DNA of 64,000 nucleotides, taken from the NCBI GenBank assembly GCA_052161605.1, contig CP197409.1, one strand, 5' to 3'. The notes under the pieces are model-generated. The model had not been told where the DNA came from and searched no databases. It saw only the letters and a program-made list of their open reading frames with translations. This DNA is from JBKCUI01 sp052161605 (GTDB lineage Bacteria; Planctomycetota; Planctomycetia; Pirellulales; Pirellulaceae). The translations under genes and the position numbers were made by a program. How positions within the stretch are numbered: position 1 is the stretch's first letter; every line of letters starts with the position of its first letter. This document shows positions 8,500 to 18,443 of this stretch, one piece after another.

Positions 8500-11400
8500 A
8501 TGAATCGATCGTTTCGCTCGTTCCTTTCTCTTAGCTTATTGATCCTGGCAACTAGTTTCTCGCTTGCCGTACACGGTGCCCCACAGGAACCTGATACCTC
8601 CAGCGGGGTAAATCCTGGCGAGGCGAAACCGACGGCTGCTTGGGACGATTCGACGCTTACCGAGCTGCTCGGGACATTTAAACACCGAAGCATCGGGCCA
8701 GCACTGATGTCGGGACGTATCGCTGATATCGCCATCGACCCGTCGAACCCCAACGTCTGGTTCGTTGCTGTCGGTTCCGGTGGAGTTTGGAAAACCACCA
8801 ATGCAGGCACGACCTTCACACCGATCTTTGATGGTCAATCGTCGTACTCGATTGGTTGCGTTACCATCGATCCAAACCACACCGACACGATTTGGGTGGG
8901 GACTGGCGAAAATGTCGCGGGCCGACACGTCGGGATCGGTGATGGAGTCTATCGCAGCAAGGATGGTGGAAAGTCCTTTCAGAAAATGGGTCTCGAGCAA
9001 TCGGAGCATATCAGTAAAATCGTCATCGATCCGAGAAACTCAAACGTAATCTATGTAGCAGCTCAAGGTCCCTTGTGGTCCCCCGGTGGGGAGCGTGGTC
9101 TATTCAAATCGGTAGACGGTGGGACAACCTGGAGGAATGTTCTCAGCAAAGGGCCTTATACCGGGGTGACTGATATCGTCATGGACCCAGAAAATCCTGA
9201 CATCCTTATCGCTGCGACGCACCAGCGACACCGCACCGTTTGGGCGCTGCTTGATACAGGGCCCGAATCGGGAATCTTTCGTTCCACAAATGGTGGTGAG
9301 TCCTGGCAGGAATTAACCAACGGCATCCCTGGGGGAGATAAAGGGAAAATTGCGTTGGGCATCTCGCCGCAAGACAAGAATGTTGTCTACGCCTCGATCG
9401 AACTTACCAATCGCAAGGGTGGCTTCTTCCGCAGTACCAACGGTGGCCAAAGCTTTGAGAAGATGAGCGACTTTGTCTCCGGCGGTACGGGTCCCCACTA
9501 CTACCAAGAAATCTATCTGGACCCACATCGCTTCGATGTTATCTACCATGCAAATGATACGCTGGTGAGGAGTATCAATGGCGGTAAAACATTCGAGCCT
9601 GTCGAGGGGAGATTCAAGCACAGTGACAATCACGTGGTTGTGTTTCTTCCGACCGATAAAGACTTTGTCCTAGTCGGAACGGATGGAGGCATTTATCGCT
9701 CTAACGATTTTTGCAAGTCATATACCTACTTTGGCAATCTGCCTCTGACTCAGTTCTACAAAGTAGACGTGGATTACGATCTTCCGTTCTACAATGTCGT
9801 CGGCGGCACACAGGACAACAATTCGCAATATGGACCTAGCGCGACCCGTTTTATTCAGGGAATCACGAACGCTGACTGGCAAATCACCATTGGCGGTGAT
9901 GGTCACGACAATGCAATCGATCCAGAAGATCCCAACATAATCTACTGTGAGTCGCAAGAAGGCTACATTCAACGATTCGATCGACGAACTGGCGAATCTA
10001 TCGACATTCGTCCGCAACCAGAAGCAGGCGAAGAAGGTTTTCGATTCAATTGGGACTCTCCGATTTTGATTAGCCCTCATAATCACAAGCGTATCTACTT
10101 CGGAAGCAAAAAACTGCACCGCAGCGATGATCGCGGAGATTCTTGGAAGACCATCAGCCCCGATCTTTCTAAGAATGTCGATCGCTGGACGTTGCCCGTA
10201 ATGGGACGCGTTTGGGGGATCGATGCGGGCTTTGACCTGCTCGCCATGAGCGCCTATGGAAACATAACTTCGATCAGCGAATCCCCCCTCCAAGAGGGGC
10301 TTATCTACGTTGGCACAGACGATGGCTTGATTCAAGTTACAGAAGACGGTGGCAACACATGGCGGAAAATCGAGCGTTTCTTTGATGTTCCGGAAGGGGC
10401 TTTCGTCAACGACATCAAAGCCGATCGCCACAACGTGGATGTGGTCTACGCTTGTTTGGATCACCACAAAACCGGTGATTACAAACCGTACGTGATCAAG
10501 AGTACCGACCGTGGAAGAACCTGGAAGAATATTTCCAATAATCTTCGAGAGAAGCATCTCACGTGGCGAATCGAGCAGGACCACATTAAACCAGAATTGC
10601 TCTTCCTAGGAACCGAATATGGCCTCTTCTGTTCGTTGGACGCAGGAGACAAATGGCATAAATTGTCAGTTGGGCTGCCAACGATTCCTGTTCGTGATAT
10701 CGCAATCCAAAAGCGCGAAAACGATTTGGTTTGTGCAACTTTCGGAAGAGGATTTTACGTCCTGGATGATTACTCAGCGTTGCGAGAACTTGATCCAGAA
10801 CAGTTGAATAAAGACGGGCATCTGTACACTGCTCGACGCGCGTGGTGGTATCGCCCCGCGGACAAACTCGGAGGGGTAAAGGGATTCCAAGGTGACTCGT
10901 ACTTTACGGCCAATAACCCGACCTTTGGAGCCGTTTTCACAGTTCATTTGAAAGACTCCTTCAAATCTTTAAAAGAGAAGCGACTTGAAGAAGAAGCAAA
11001 AGCCAAACGAGAGAACAAGGATGCGCGTGTTGCATCGATCGAAGAGTTGGAAAAAGAACAAGTGGAGGTTTTGCCCGAACGATTCCTTCAAATTACCGAT
11101 GCGACTGGTGAGTTTGTAGCTAGAGTCGATTTACCTAGCAGCAAGGGGTTGCACCGCGTATCGTGGGATCTGCGGCGAACACCACTTCCTGGCGTTCGCT
11201 TCCGACCGTTCGCCTTCCCTGGTACTTATAAAGCACAGGCATTTTTGAGCGACGCTGGGGAGAGCAAGCCGATTTCGGACGCAATCGAGTTTTTGGTCGA
11301 ACCTCTCGCTGCTCCAAGTATCGAGGCTAATTCAAAGGATGAAATCGTCGCGTTTCAAAAAGCATTGGCGGCCCAGCAAGTTGTAATCGATCGATCAGCG

Positions 11401-11787
11401 AGACGTCTAGCCAAGGCAGAGGAGGTATTGGACGAAGCACTTAGCCTTGTTAAACCTCGATTGCAAGATCCAGCGGCTATCATGCTCGAGATCACAAACC
11501 TAAAGAATGAAGTGAAAGTTAAGCAGAAGTCTCTCTTCGGAAATGAGCTTCAATCGGAACGGTTCATTGAACAAGTGCCTGCGCCTGGAGCTCGGTTGTC
11601 GAATATTGCCTATGGCGCATTCGGTTCAACCCACGGCCCGACGGGCACCCATCGAGCGCAGTTGGCGATCGTCGAAAAGGAAATGGTCCAGCTGACTGTG
11701 GAGATTGACGAAATTATTGATCTGAAGTTGAAATCGCTCAAAGAGAAGCTCGCGGAACTTGGTTTCGTACTATCTCGCGATCCGTAG
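8500..11787 (+). CDS. Large secreted BNR/sortilin-type beta-propeller protein
   Basis: 1095 aa from the ATG at 8500, which begins a clear signal peptide (FLSLSLLILATSFSLAVHG). Repeated Asp-box motifs S/T-x-D/N-x-G-x-T/S-W/F (KDGGKSF, SVDGGTTW, STNGGESW, STNGGQSF, TEDGGNTW, STDRGRTW) spread over residues about 90-780 indicate two stacked propellers, as in the VPS10/sortilin or glycosyl-hydrolase-like family common in Planctomycetes. The C-terminal third holds an Ig-like FRPFAFPGTYKAQAFLSDAG segment and long charged helices with coiled-coil character. It is probably periplasmic or surface exposed. Enzymatic activity is not shown by the sequence. Confidence 0.85.
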   Translation: MNRSFRSFLSLSLLILATSFSLAVHGAPQEPDTSSGVNPGEAKPTAAWDDSTLTELLGTFKHRSIGPALMSGRIADIAIDPSNPNVWFVAVGSGGVWKTTNAGTTFTPIFDGQSSYSIGCVTIDPNHTDTIWVGTGENVAGRHVGIGDGVYRSKDGGKSFQKMGLEQSEHISKIVIDPRNSNVIYVAAQGPLWSPGGERGLFKSVDGGTTWRNVLSKGPYTGVTDIVMDPENPDILIAATHQRHRTVWALLDTGPESGIFRSTNGGESWQELTNGIPGGDKGKIALGISPQDKNVVYASIELTNRKGGFFRSTNGGQSFEKMSDFVSGGTGPHYYQEIYLDPHRFDVIYHANDTLVRSINGGKTFEPVEGRFKHSDNHVVVFLPTDKDFVLVGTDGGIYRSNDFCKSYTYFGNLPLTQFYKVDVDYDLPFYNVVGGTQDNNSQYGPSATRFIQGITNADWQITIGGDGHDNAIDPEDPNIIYCESQEGYIQRFDRRTGESIDIRPQPEAGEEGFRFNWDSPILISPHNHKRIYFGSKKLHRSDDRGDSWKTISPDLSKNVDRWTLPVMGRVWGIDAGFDLLAMSAYGNITSISESPLQEGLIYVGTDDGLIQVTEDGGNTWRKIERFFDVPEGAFVNDIKADRHNVDVVYACLDHHKTGDYKPYVIKSTDRGRTWKNISNNLREKHLTWRIEQDHIKPELLFLGTEYGLFCSLDAGDKWHKLSVGLPTIPVRDIAIQKRENDLVCATFGRGFYVLDDYSALRELDPEQLNKDGHLYTARRAWWYRPADKLGGVKGFQGDSYFTANNPTFGAVFTVHLKDSFKSLKEKRLEEEAKAKRENKDARVASIEELEKEQVEVLPERFLQITDATGEFVARVDLPSSKGLHRVSWDLRRTPLPGVRFRPFAFPGTYKAQAFLSDAGESKPISDAIEFLVEPLAAPSIEANSKDEIVAFQKALAAQQVVIDRSARRLAKAEEVLDEALSLVKPRLQDPAAIMLEITNLKNEVKVKQKSLFGNELQSERFIEQVPAPGARLSNIAYGAFGSTHGPTGTHRAQLAIVEKEMVQLTVEIDEIIDLKLKSLKEKLAELGFVLSRDP

Positions 11788-11842
11788 GGACTATCGGCCT
11801 TGATGGGTCCGGTGGAAAAATGCTTGTGACCATCCTCAGATG

Positions 11843-12436
11843 TTACTGTAGAACGCCTTTGGAGCTGGGGACACCAGATTGTCTTGGGTCGATTTCCGTT
11901 GCAATGCGAATCGAACGGGCAGCGGCCTTGAAAATGCCCTCGGCAATGTGGTGCGTGTTTCGTCCGTGATGTAGCAATACATGAAGATTGCAACCGGCGT
12001 TGACGGCGAACGCTTGCCAAAAATCCTCTACCAGCTCACTGTCAAATTCACCGATCTTCTGCGCTGGCATGGGAGCTTGGAAGACAACGAATGGCCTGCC
12101 ACTAAAATCAAGAGCGACAGTCACCAACGTCTCTTCCATCGGTAACACCATGTGCCCGTACCGACGGATGCCGACTTTTTCACCCAGAGCTTGCTTCATG
12201 GCCAACCCCAGGCAAATGCCAACATCCTCTGTCGTGTGGTGAGCATCGACCTCCAAGTCCCCTTTCGCCTCAATCGTCAAGTCCATCATCGAATGCTTGG
12301 CCAACAGCACCAGCATGTGGTCGAGGAAGCCAACTCCTGTTCGAATGGAGTTCAGCCCCGAACCGTCTACATTGAGCTCGAGCTCAATGGCGGTTTCGGC
12401 GGTTTGACGACTAATCTTGGCGGTGCGGTTCGACAT
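11843..12436 (-). CDS. hisB: HisB, imidazoleglycerol-phosphate dehydratase
   Basis: 197 aa, the normal length for the monofunctional dehydratase. The duplicated metal-binding motifs are intact: VDAHHTTEDVGICLG and the second half ending HHIAEGIFKAAARS, with FLDHMLVLLAKH upstream. The enzyme removes water from imidazole glycerol phosphate (histidine synthesis step 6) using a di-manganese site in a 24-mer. It lies 36 bp downstream of gyrB on the same strand and is probably transcribed with it. No other his genes are near, so histidine genes are scattered here. Confidence 0.97.
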   Translation of the reverse strand: MSNRTAKISRQTAETAIELELNVDGSGLNSIRTGVGFLDHMLVLLAKHSMMDLTIEAKGDLEVDAHHTTEDVGICLGLAMKQALGEKVGIRRYGHMVLPMEETLVTVALDFSGRPFVVFQAPMPAQKIGEFDSELVEDFWQAFAVNAGCNLHVLLHHGRNTHHIAEGIFKAAARSIRIATEIDPRQSGVPSSKGVLQ

Positions 12437-12472
12437 GATTCAGGCTTCCGGTGCTTTTGGTTGAGTTTCAGG

Positions 12473-15010
12473 TTAAACGTCCAAGTTTCGAACTTCGAGT
12501 GCGTGCTTCTCGATAAACTCGCGACGTGGTTCCACTTTGTCACCCATCAATACTCGGAACATCTCGTCGGCAGCCGCAGCGTCGGTCAACTGAACTTTGA
12601 CCATCGTTCGGCATCCAGGATTCAATGTGGTATCGCGGAGCTCCTCCGCGTTCATTTCACCCAACCCCTTAAAGCGAGTGATCGACAATCCTCGGCGACC
12701 TGACTCACGGATGGCTGGCAACAATGCTCGAAGATCCTCGATCCCGGTTTCGTTTTCCTCTCGGAGGACTTTGAAACGCGAATCGGTCGAGCCGGTTCGA
12801 TCCTTGGGGATCAAGTCTTCGATGGTGAATCCATACTCGGCGAGTTCTTTCAAGCCTGTGTTGATCGTGCGAACCTCGAATAGCTCTGCGACGTGCGCAA
12901 CGGTCGTCTCTTTGGCTGGAGTTTGGCCACTCGCGGCTGGCTCGGTGCCAGGTACGGTGCCTGGAGTGGTTGAGGCGGGTTGAGTCAGTGCAGGAGCTTC
13001 GTCGACCAAAATCTTGCGTTGCGACATGAACTCATCGAGCTTGTCTCGCGTGACGAACCAATGATCCTCGGTCCCTAGATCCAAGTGAAAAACGGGCAAC
13101 CGCCCGGACTCTGGCTCCATGCGCTCTGCATGCACTCTCAAGGAAATGCCGCGTCGCTCGAGGTTCAGCAACGCATCCTCCATCGCGGACAAGGTTGTGC
13201 ATAGCTTCCGCATCTCGTCCCCCTCGAATCGTCGGCCGCGATCATCTACGAATTGACTCAGTGCTAGGCCTTTCTCTTGAAGCTGCGCCTTCATCTCTTC
13301 TTCTGATTGAACGTAGTACTTTTCCTTTTTGCCTCGAACGACTCGGAACAAAGGTGGCTGGGCCAAATAGACGTGTCCACCAGCTACCAACTGATACATT
13401 TGCCTATAGAAGAAACACAGCAGCAATGTTCTGATGTGAGAGCCGTCGATGTCGGCGTCAGTCATGATGATGATTCGATTGTATCGACGCTTGGCGACAT
13501 CCTGATCGGCTCCGATCCCGCTACCGATCGCTTGGATCATGCTCATGACTTCTTCGTTGGCAAGAACCTTGTCTTCGCGGCTCTTGTAAGCGTTGATGAT
13601 CTTACCTCGTAACGGCAGGATCGCCTGGGTGTCGCGGAAACGTCCCCCCTCGGCACTTCCACCTGCCGAATCACCTTCGACGAGGTACAGCTCGCACTCT
13701 TCCATTTTGTTGCTGATGCAATCGCGGAGCTTGCCAGGCAGCCCTCCACCTCCGAGGACGTCCTTTCGCTTGCGCAAGGCATCTTTGGCTTTTCGAGCGG
13801 CCTCGCGTGCTTCGGCTGCGAGTAGGCCTTTTCGGGCGAGCAGTTTTGCGTTCTTTGGATTCTCCTCGAGGTACTTCATGAGAGCTTCACCAACGACGGA
13901 GTTGACGATCCCCTCGACATCGCTGTTACCGAGCTTCGTTTTCGTTTGCCCTTCGAATTGCGGGTTGGTAACACGAACGCTGATGACGCAGGTTAGCCCC
14001 TCGCGGAAGTCGTCGCCGGTCGGTGTCAGATCTTTGAAGAGATTCTCTTTTTTGCCGTACGAGTTCAACGTTCTCGTCAATGCAGATCGGAAACCTGAAA
14101 CGTGAGTCCCCCCCTCGCGCGTGTTGATATTGTTGCAGTAAGAGTGCAAATTCTCGGTATATTCTTCAGAGTACTGCAAGGCGATTGAATAGCCGAAATC
14201 CTCTTTCTTGCCTTCGATCAAGATCACGTCCTTATGGACCACTTCGCTGGCACGGTTCAAGTGCTCGACGTACTCCTGGATACCTCGTTCGTAGAAAAAT
14301 TCATCAGCGAGATTGCTACGGTCGTCGCGGACTTTGATTCGAACACCACTGTTCAAAAACGCCAGCTCTTGCAGTCGCTTGACGAGGGTGTCGTAGGAAT
14401 ACTTCGTGTTGGGGAAGATCTGGTTGTCGGGCTTAAAGGTAGTCTTGGTCCCGCGTTTGGTCGTTGTGCCGGATTCACGAACCGGACCCGTGGCAACGCC
14501 TCGCTCGTAAGATTGGGTGTGAATGGCCCCGTCTCGATAAACCTCTACCTCGCACCACTGCGACAGAAAGTTGACAACCGTCACACCAACGCCGTGTAGA
14601 CCACCAGATTGTTGGTAGGCTTTCTTCTCAAACTTGCCACCAAACTTTAGGACCGTCATAACCCCCTCAAGGGTCGAGACATCGCGCTGCAAGATTTCCG
14701 AAAGCTGATCGTGGTGTTCGACCGGGATACCTCGACCATCGTCTTCGACCGTTACAGACCCATCCGAATTAATCGCCACCGAAACCGTCTTGGCATGCCC
14801 CGCCATGGCTTCGTCGATCGAATTGTCAACCACTTCGTAGACCAAGTGATGCAACCCGCTGAGAGTCGTATCCCCGATGTACATCCCCGGGCGATTCCGT
14901 ACGTGCTCCAGGTCGCTCAAGTGCTTTAAGTCGTCGCTGTTGTAATCTCCTCCAGGGGCGGGAGCGCCTAAGTTTTCCGTACTAAAGTCTTGGTCGCCAG
15001 ATGCGTTCAT
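12473..15010 (-). CDS. gyrB: GyrB, DNA gyrase subunit B
   Basis: 845 aa. The GHKL ATPase domain shows RPGMYIGDT and EVVDNSIDEAMAGHA. The transducer is followed by the TOPRIM domain with EGDSAGGSAEGGR, PLRGKIINAYK and MTDADIDGSHIRTLLL. The C-terminus ends with KGLGEMNAEELRDTTL, typical of bacterial GyrB. Between TOPRIM and the tail (about residues 600-740) is an extended region with a Pro/Thr/Ala-rich linker (TQPASTTPGTVPGTEPAASG), longer than in E. coli-sized short forms at this place. It acts with GyrA, which is not in the window, to introduce negative supercoils. Confidence 0.98.
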   Translation of the reverse strand: MNASGDQDFSTENLGAPAPGGDYNSDDLKHLSDLEHVRNRPGMYIGDTTLSGLHHLVYEVVDNSIDEAMAGHAKTVSVAINSDGSVTVEDDGRGIPVEHHDQLSEILQRDVSTLEGVMTVLKFGGKFEKKAYQQSGGLHGVGVTVVNFLSQWCEVEVYRDGAIHTQSYERGVATGPVRESGTTTKRGTKTTFKPDNQIFPNTKYSYDTLVKRLQELAFLNSGVRIKVRDDRSNLADEFFYERGIQEYVEHLNRASEVVHKDVILIEGKKEDFGYSIALQYSEEYTENLHSYCNNINTREGGTHVSGFRSALTRTLNSYGKKENLFKDLTPTGDDFREGLTCVISVRVTNPQFEGQTKTKLGNSDVEGIVNSVVGEALMKYLEENPKNAKLLARKGLLAAEAREAARKAKDALRKRKDVLGGGGLPGKLRDCISNKMEECELYLVEGDSAGGSAEGGRFRDTQAILPLRGKIINAYKSREDKVLANEEVMSMIQAIGSGIGADQDVAKRRYNRIIIMTDADIDGSHIRTLLLCFFYRQMYQLVAGGHVYLAQPPLFRVVRGKKEKYYVQSEEEMKAQLQEKGLALSQFVDDRGRRFEGDEMRKLCTTLSAMEDALLNLERRGISLRVHAERMEPESGRLPVFHLDLGTEDHWFVTRDKLDEFMSQRKILVDEAPALTQPASTTPGTVPGTEPAASGQTPAKETTVAHVAELFEVRTINTGLKELAEYGFTIEDLIPKDRTGSTDSRFKVLREENETGIEDLRALLPAIRESGRRGLSITRFKGLGEMNAEELRDTTLNPGCRTMVKVQLTDAAAADEMFRVLMGDKVEPRREFIEKHALEVRNLDV

Positions 15011-15244
15011 GAAGTATCCGTAATCGATGGAAAAACACTAGGAAAAAGCGGTTGAACCATCGTCAAACGGCGACGGCTCAGTGGGGTCGGATTATAGCCG
15101 AATCCCATTTTTTGTCTCCCCTGGTTGCCAGAATCGAAAAAACCAAGCATTGGCGGGCAATGTCGAATAGAATGCGGTTTCAGGTGCTCGACCTCCCCTT
15201 TCTGGCGTTTTTCCTTTCCAAAAGCTACCTAAGCAGTCCCCGCT

Positions 15245-17083
15245 ATGAGTTCGAACTCACTCTTTCGTTTCGGCATCTGTATTTTTCTGGTTGCGTGGAT
15301 GTCATTCCAACAGGTCGCGTCGGCACAGAACGAGCCCGGTGCCGCAGATTGGCTGCCGAAGTCCACGATCGCTTATGTTGAAATTTGCCCTGCCGAGGCC
15401 TTTTTGGAGCATCCCATTCGAAAGCAAATTCAACGCTCAACGGCCTTTCGCAAAATTTGGTTTCACCCGAATCTGACCCAAGTCCGGGTTGGTCTAACCG
15501 CCGCGGAGTTCGCGATCGGAAGCAAGCTGGAATCGATCCTGAAAAGCGTCAATCATGGCGGGCTGGTGCTCGCGTTCGACCAAGAGACGGGGGGAGCGGT
15601 TTTGCTAGCAAAGACCGAGGGGGAAACTTGGCTGGTTGACTATCTGCAAAAGCTAAAAGATCTGGCAAGCTCTGACGCGAAATCCAAAAAGCAACCCAAC
15701 CCAATCGAGGAAAAGGACTACAGAGATATCTCCGCGACCAAGTTTCAAGAAGCGATCATCGCTCCACTCGGACCTTGGCTTATGGTTACCAATAAACCGG
15801 AACTCGCTAAGGGGACCATCGATCGCTTTCTGGATCGTTCGCCTGATTCGTTTTCTGCGAGCGAGTCGTTCCAGAGACTTGTACAGCGAGGGCTCGCAAC
15901 CAGCGCAGAGAACTTATTACAAGTCACCTCATCAACCGGCGGTAAGTTCGACTTGCCCGTAGGACGCATGTTTGTTGATCTGGATGCCTTGCGAACTGCC
16001 GGAGTGGCGAAGGAGTTACTCTCACCGAACCGCAAGGACTTTGGTGCGGAGTTGCTTCTGGGTGGATTGTTGGCTGCATTGCAGAGTTCCTCGGCCGCCA
16101 ATGTAGACTTAGCGATGACCGGGAGTGGTTTTTCTCTGAATGCTCAACTTGCCAGCACTCCCGAGAGCTTGCAGGAATCGCATGCCTTTTTCATCGGCGT
16201 CGATGGCTCAGGCTCTGCTCCCGAGCTACTTCGCGTTTCCGATACCGTGGCCAACATCGGTGCCTACCGAGATATCTCGGAGCTGTGGCTGAGAGCAGGA
16301 GATTTGTTCGACCAAACTGTTAACGACCAGTTGGCACAAGCGGACAGCACGCTCACCACTTTATTCTCGGGCAAGGATTTTGCAGAAGACATCCTCGGAG
16401 CCATTGAACCTCAATTGCAAATCGTGGTTGCAAAGACGACTCGTAACGATGCACAACCTGTACCAGCGATTCGGCTGCCAGCCTTTGCCATCGTCGGGCA
16501 ACTTAAGGATGCGACCAAGATGCGACGCGAGCTGAAACGGACCTTCCAAAGCTTGATCGGCTTTCTCAATATTGTTGGTGCGATGGATGGGCAACCGCAG
16601 CTTGAATTGATGTCTGATGGTGGTGGCTCGGCGGATTCGCAATTCTTTTGGGCGGAGTATTTGATGGATGCCGATAAGAAGTACGACAATGGTCTGCCGA
16701 TCCAATTTAACTTCACTCCCTGCATTGCTTTCGCAGGCGAGCGGGTCGCGATATCAAGCACGGTTGAGCTGGCGAAACAAATCTTTGCCAGCGACGATGC
16801 CGACGTGCAAACAAGCTCTCCCACCACGGACACGTCCAACACCAACTTGGTCATAGATGTGCCATCGATTGCTAGTTTGCTCCTGGAAAATCGCGAGACA
16901 CTCATCACCAACAACATTTTGGAGAAAGGGCATTCGCGACAAGACGCGGAGGAAGAGGTCGAACTGTTGTTCACCGTTCTCAGTCTTGCCAAAGAGTTGC
17001 GAGCTGCTCTACGTTTCCGAGACGGGACCGAGTTATCCATCGAGCTCGACATGCAACCGGAGGTTGGTCGCAATGAGAAGTGA
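15245..17083 (+). CDS. Exported hypothetical protein (DUF3352-like)
   Basis: 612 aa. The N-terminus (LFRFGICIFLVAWMSFQQVA then SAQNE) is a signal peptide. The body opens WLPKSTIAYVEICPAEAFLEH and continues with repeated alpha/beta segments such as LVLAFDQETGGAVLLAKTEG and GPWLMVTNKPELAKGTIDRF. This resembles the DUF3352-type exported planctomycete proteins that assess substrate in a periplasmic fold, but I cannot confirm the family. It is the first gene of a three-gene operon; its stop overlaps the next start by 11 bp. The function is unknown. It diverges from gyrB over about 235 bp. Confidence 0.75.
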   Translation: MSSNSLFRFGICIFLVAWMSFQQVASAQNEPGAADWLPKSTIAYVEICPAEAFLEHPIRKQIQRSTAFRKIWFHPNLTQVRVGLTAAEFAIGSKLESILKSVNHGGLVLAFDQETGGAVLLAKTEGETWLVDYLQKLKDLASSDAKSKKQPNPIEEKDYRDISATKFQEAIIAPLGPWLMVTNKPELAKGTIDRFLDRSPDSFSASESFQRLVQRGLATSAENLLQVTSSTGGKFDLPVGRMFVDLDALRTAGVAKELLSPNRKDFGAELLLGGLLAALQSSSAANVDLAMTGSGFSLNAQLASTPESLQESHAFFIGVDGSGSAPELLRVSDTVANIGAYRDISELWLRAGDLFDQTVNDQLAQADSTLTTLFSGKDFAEDILGAIEPQLQIVVAKTTRNDAQPVPAIRLPAFAIVGQLKDATKMRRELKRTFQSLIGFLNIVGAMDGQPQLELMSDGGGSADSQFFWAEYLMDADKKYDNGLPIQFNFTPCIAFAGERVAISSTVELAKQIFASDDADVQTSSPTTDTSNTNLVIDVPSIASLLLENRETLITNNILEKGHSRQDAEEEVELLFTVLSLAKELRAALRFRDGTELSIELDMQPEVGRNEK

Positions 17084-18443
17084 GATATGGTCAGATCCGA
17101 TGGCAGCTTGGGAACCGTGGAGTCCTAGCGAAACGGAACCATGGGATCACCAAAGAATCCGTTTGCTCTACCGGCGAGCCGGATTCGGGGCCACCGAGCA
17201 ACAAATTCGCGAAGCAATGAAACGTTCGCCGCAAGAGATTGTTTCCGAGCTCGTTTCAAACGGCTCACAGATCGACCCGAGTTCCGCCTTCGAAAAGGAG
17301 TCTGCGACCCTTGCATCGTCCGTTCGTGCGTCGGGGGATATGAGCAAGCTGGCATCGTGGTGGCTCCATCGAATGTTGAACACCCCCACTCCGATCGTGG
17401 AAAAGATGACACTCTTTTGGCATGGTCACTTTGCGACGGGGGCCGAAAAGGTTTTGGACTTGGATCTAATTTACCAGCAAAACCAATTGCTTAGACAACA
17501 CTGCTTGGGTGACTTTCGAAAGATGGTCCACGAGATCTCAAAAGATCCGGCCATGCTTATTTATTTGGATAGTGTCACCAACCGCAAAGCACACGCCAAC
17601 GAGAACTACGCTCGCGAATTGATGGAGCTGTTCTGCCTCGGCGAAGGGAACTATAGCGAAACCGATGTGCAGGAGTTATCAAAATGTTTCACCGGTTGGG
17701 AGATACGCAGAAAGCAGTTTCGGTTCAACGCTTACCAGCACGATGATTCGGAGAAGACCATCCTCGGGAAGGGACCTGTGAAATCCGGTGAGGAAGCGAT
17801 CGATGTCGTACTCGCCAGTGATGCGATGCCTCGATTTGTCGCCTACAAGCTTTTCCAATTTCTCCTTTGTGATGAGCCAGCCCCAACGCCAGAACTGATC
17901 CAACCGTTAGCCGATAGGTTCGCAGAAAGCCAATTCCAGATCGGCCCCGTTGTGGAAATGATATTGGGTAGTCGACTCATGCTATCGGGCTGGAGTATTG
18001 GCAAGCGGATTCGTTCTCCTATTGAATTGGTCATGGATTTGATGCGTTCACTCGGAATGACAACCAATTTGACCAAGCTGCCTGATCGATTAAAGGGGCT
18101 CGGACAATCGCTGTTTTACCCGCCCAACGTCAAGGGCTGGCTGGGAGGTAGGACTTGGATCAACTCTTCAACATTGATCGGCCGAGCAAATCTCATCTAC
18201 GATTTGTTGAACGATGCGAACACGAAAATCGAGGGTAAGTCGATCGACCAGTGGGGGAGTTCGATAGCGTCTGACGATGTCGCTCAGCTCGTTGATCGTT
18301 TGGGCAATGGATTATTCGCCTCGCTACCGACTTCGTCAGAGCGACTCTCGATTCTTGGTCGTCTGGAACAAACACCCAAGGGAAGCTTGGCCAAGCAAGC
18401 GATCATCGAACTGGCATCTTTACCCAGGATTCACATGTCATGA
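17073..18443 (+). CDS. DUF1800 family protein
   Basis: 456 aa from ATG 17073, supported by GGAGG at 17059-17063 and an 11-bp overlap with the previous gene; the frame is open further upstream only as a shadow. Characteristic DUF1800 segments are IRLLYRRAGFGATEQQIREA, WWLHRMLNTPTPIVEKMTLF, FWHGHFATG, NENYARELMELFCLGEG and FYPPNVKGWLGGRTWI. No signal peptide is seen. DUF1800 genes nearly always sit directly before a DUF1501 gene, as here (4-bp ATGA overlap). The pair is thought to work in the cell envelope, with biochemical role unknown. Confidence 0.92.
   Translation: MRSEIWSDPMAAWEPWSPSETEPWDHQRIRLLYRRAGFGATEQQIREAMKRSPQEIVSELVSNGSQIDPSSAFEKESATLASSVRASGDMSKLASWWLHRMLNTPTPIVEKMTLFWHGHFATGAEKVLDLDLIYQQNQLLRQHCLGDFRKMVHEISKDPAMLIYLDSVTNRKAHANENYARELMELFCLGEGNYSETDVQELSKCFTGWEIRRKQFRFNAYQHDDSEKTILGKGPVKSGEEAIDVVLASDAMPRFVAYKLFQFLLCDEPAPTPELIQPLADRFAESQFQIGPVVEMILGSRLMLSGWSIGKRIRSPIELVMDLMRSLGMTTNLTKLPDRLKGLGQSLFYPPNVKGWLGGRTWINSSTLIGRANLIYDLLNDANTKIEGKSIDQWGSSIASDDVAQLVDRLGNGLFASLPTSSERLSILGRLEQTPKGSLAKQAIIELASLPRIHMS

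Noticed and set aside
9718..10584. Minus-strand frame of 288 codons
   Set aside because: It is antisense to the BNR propeller gene; its composition mirrors that gene and no family is visible.
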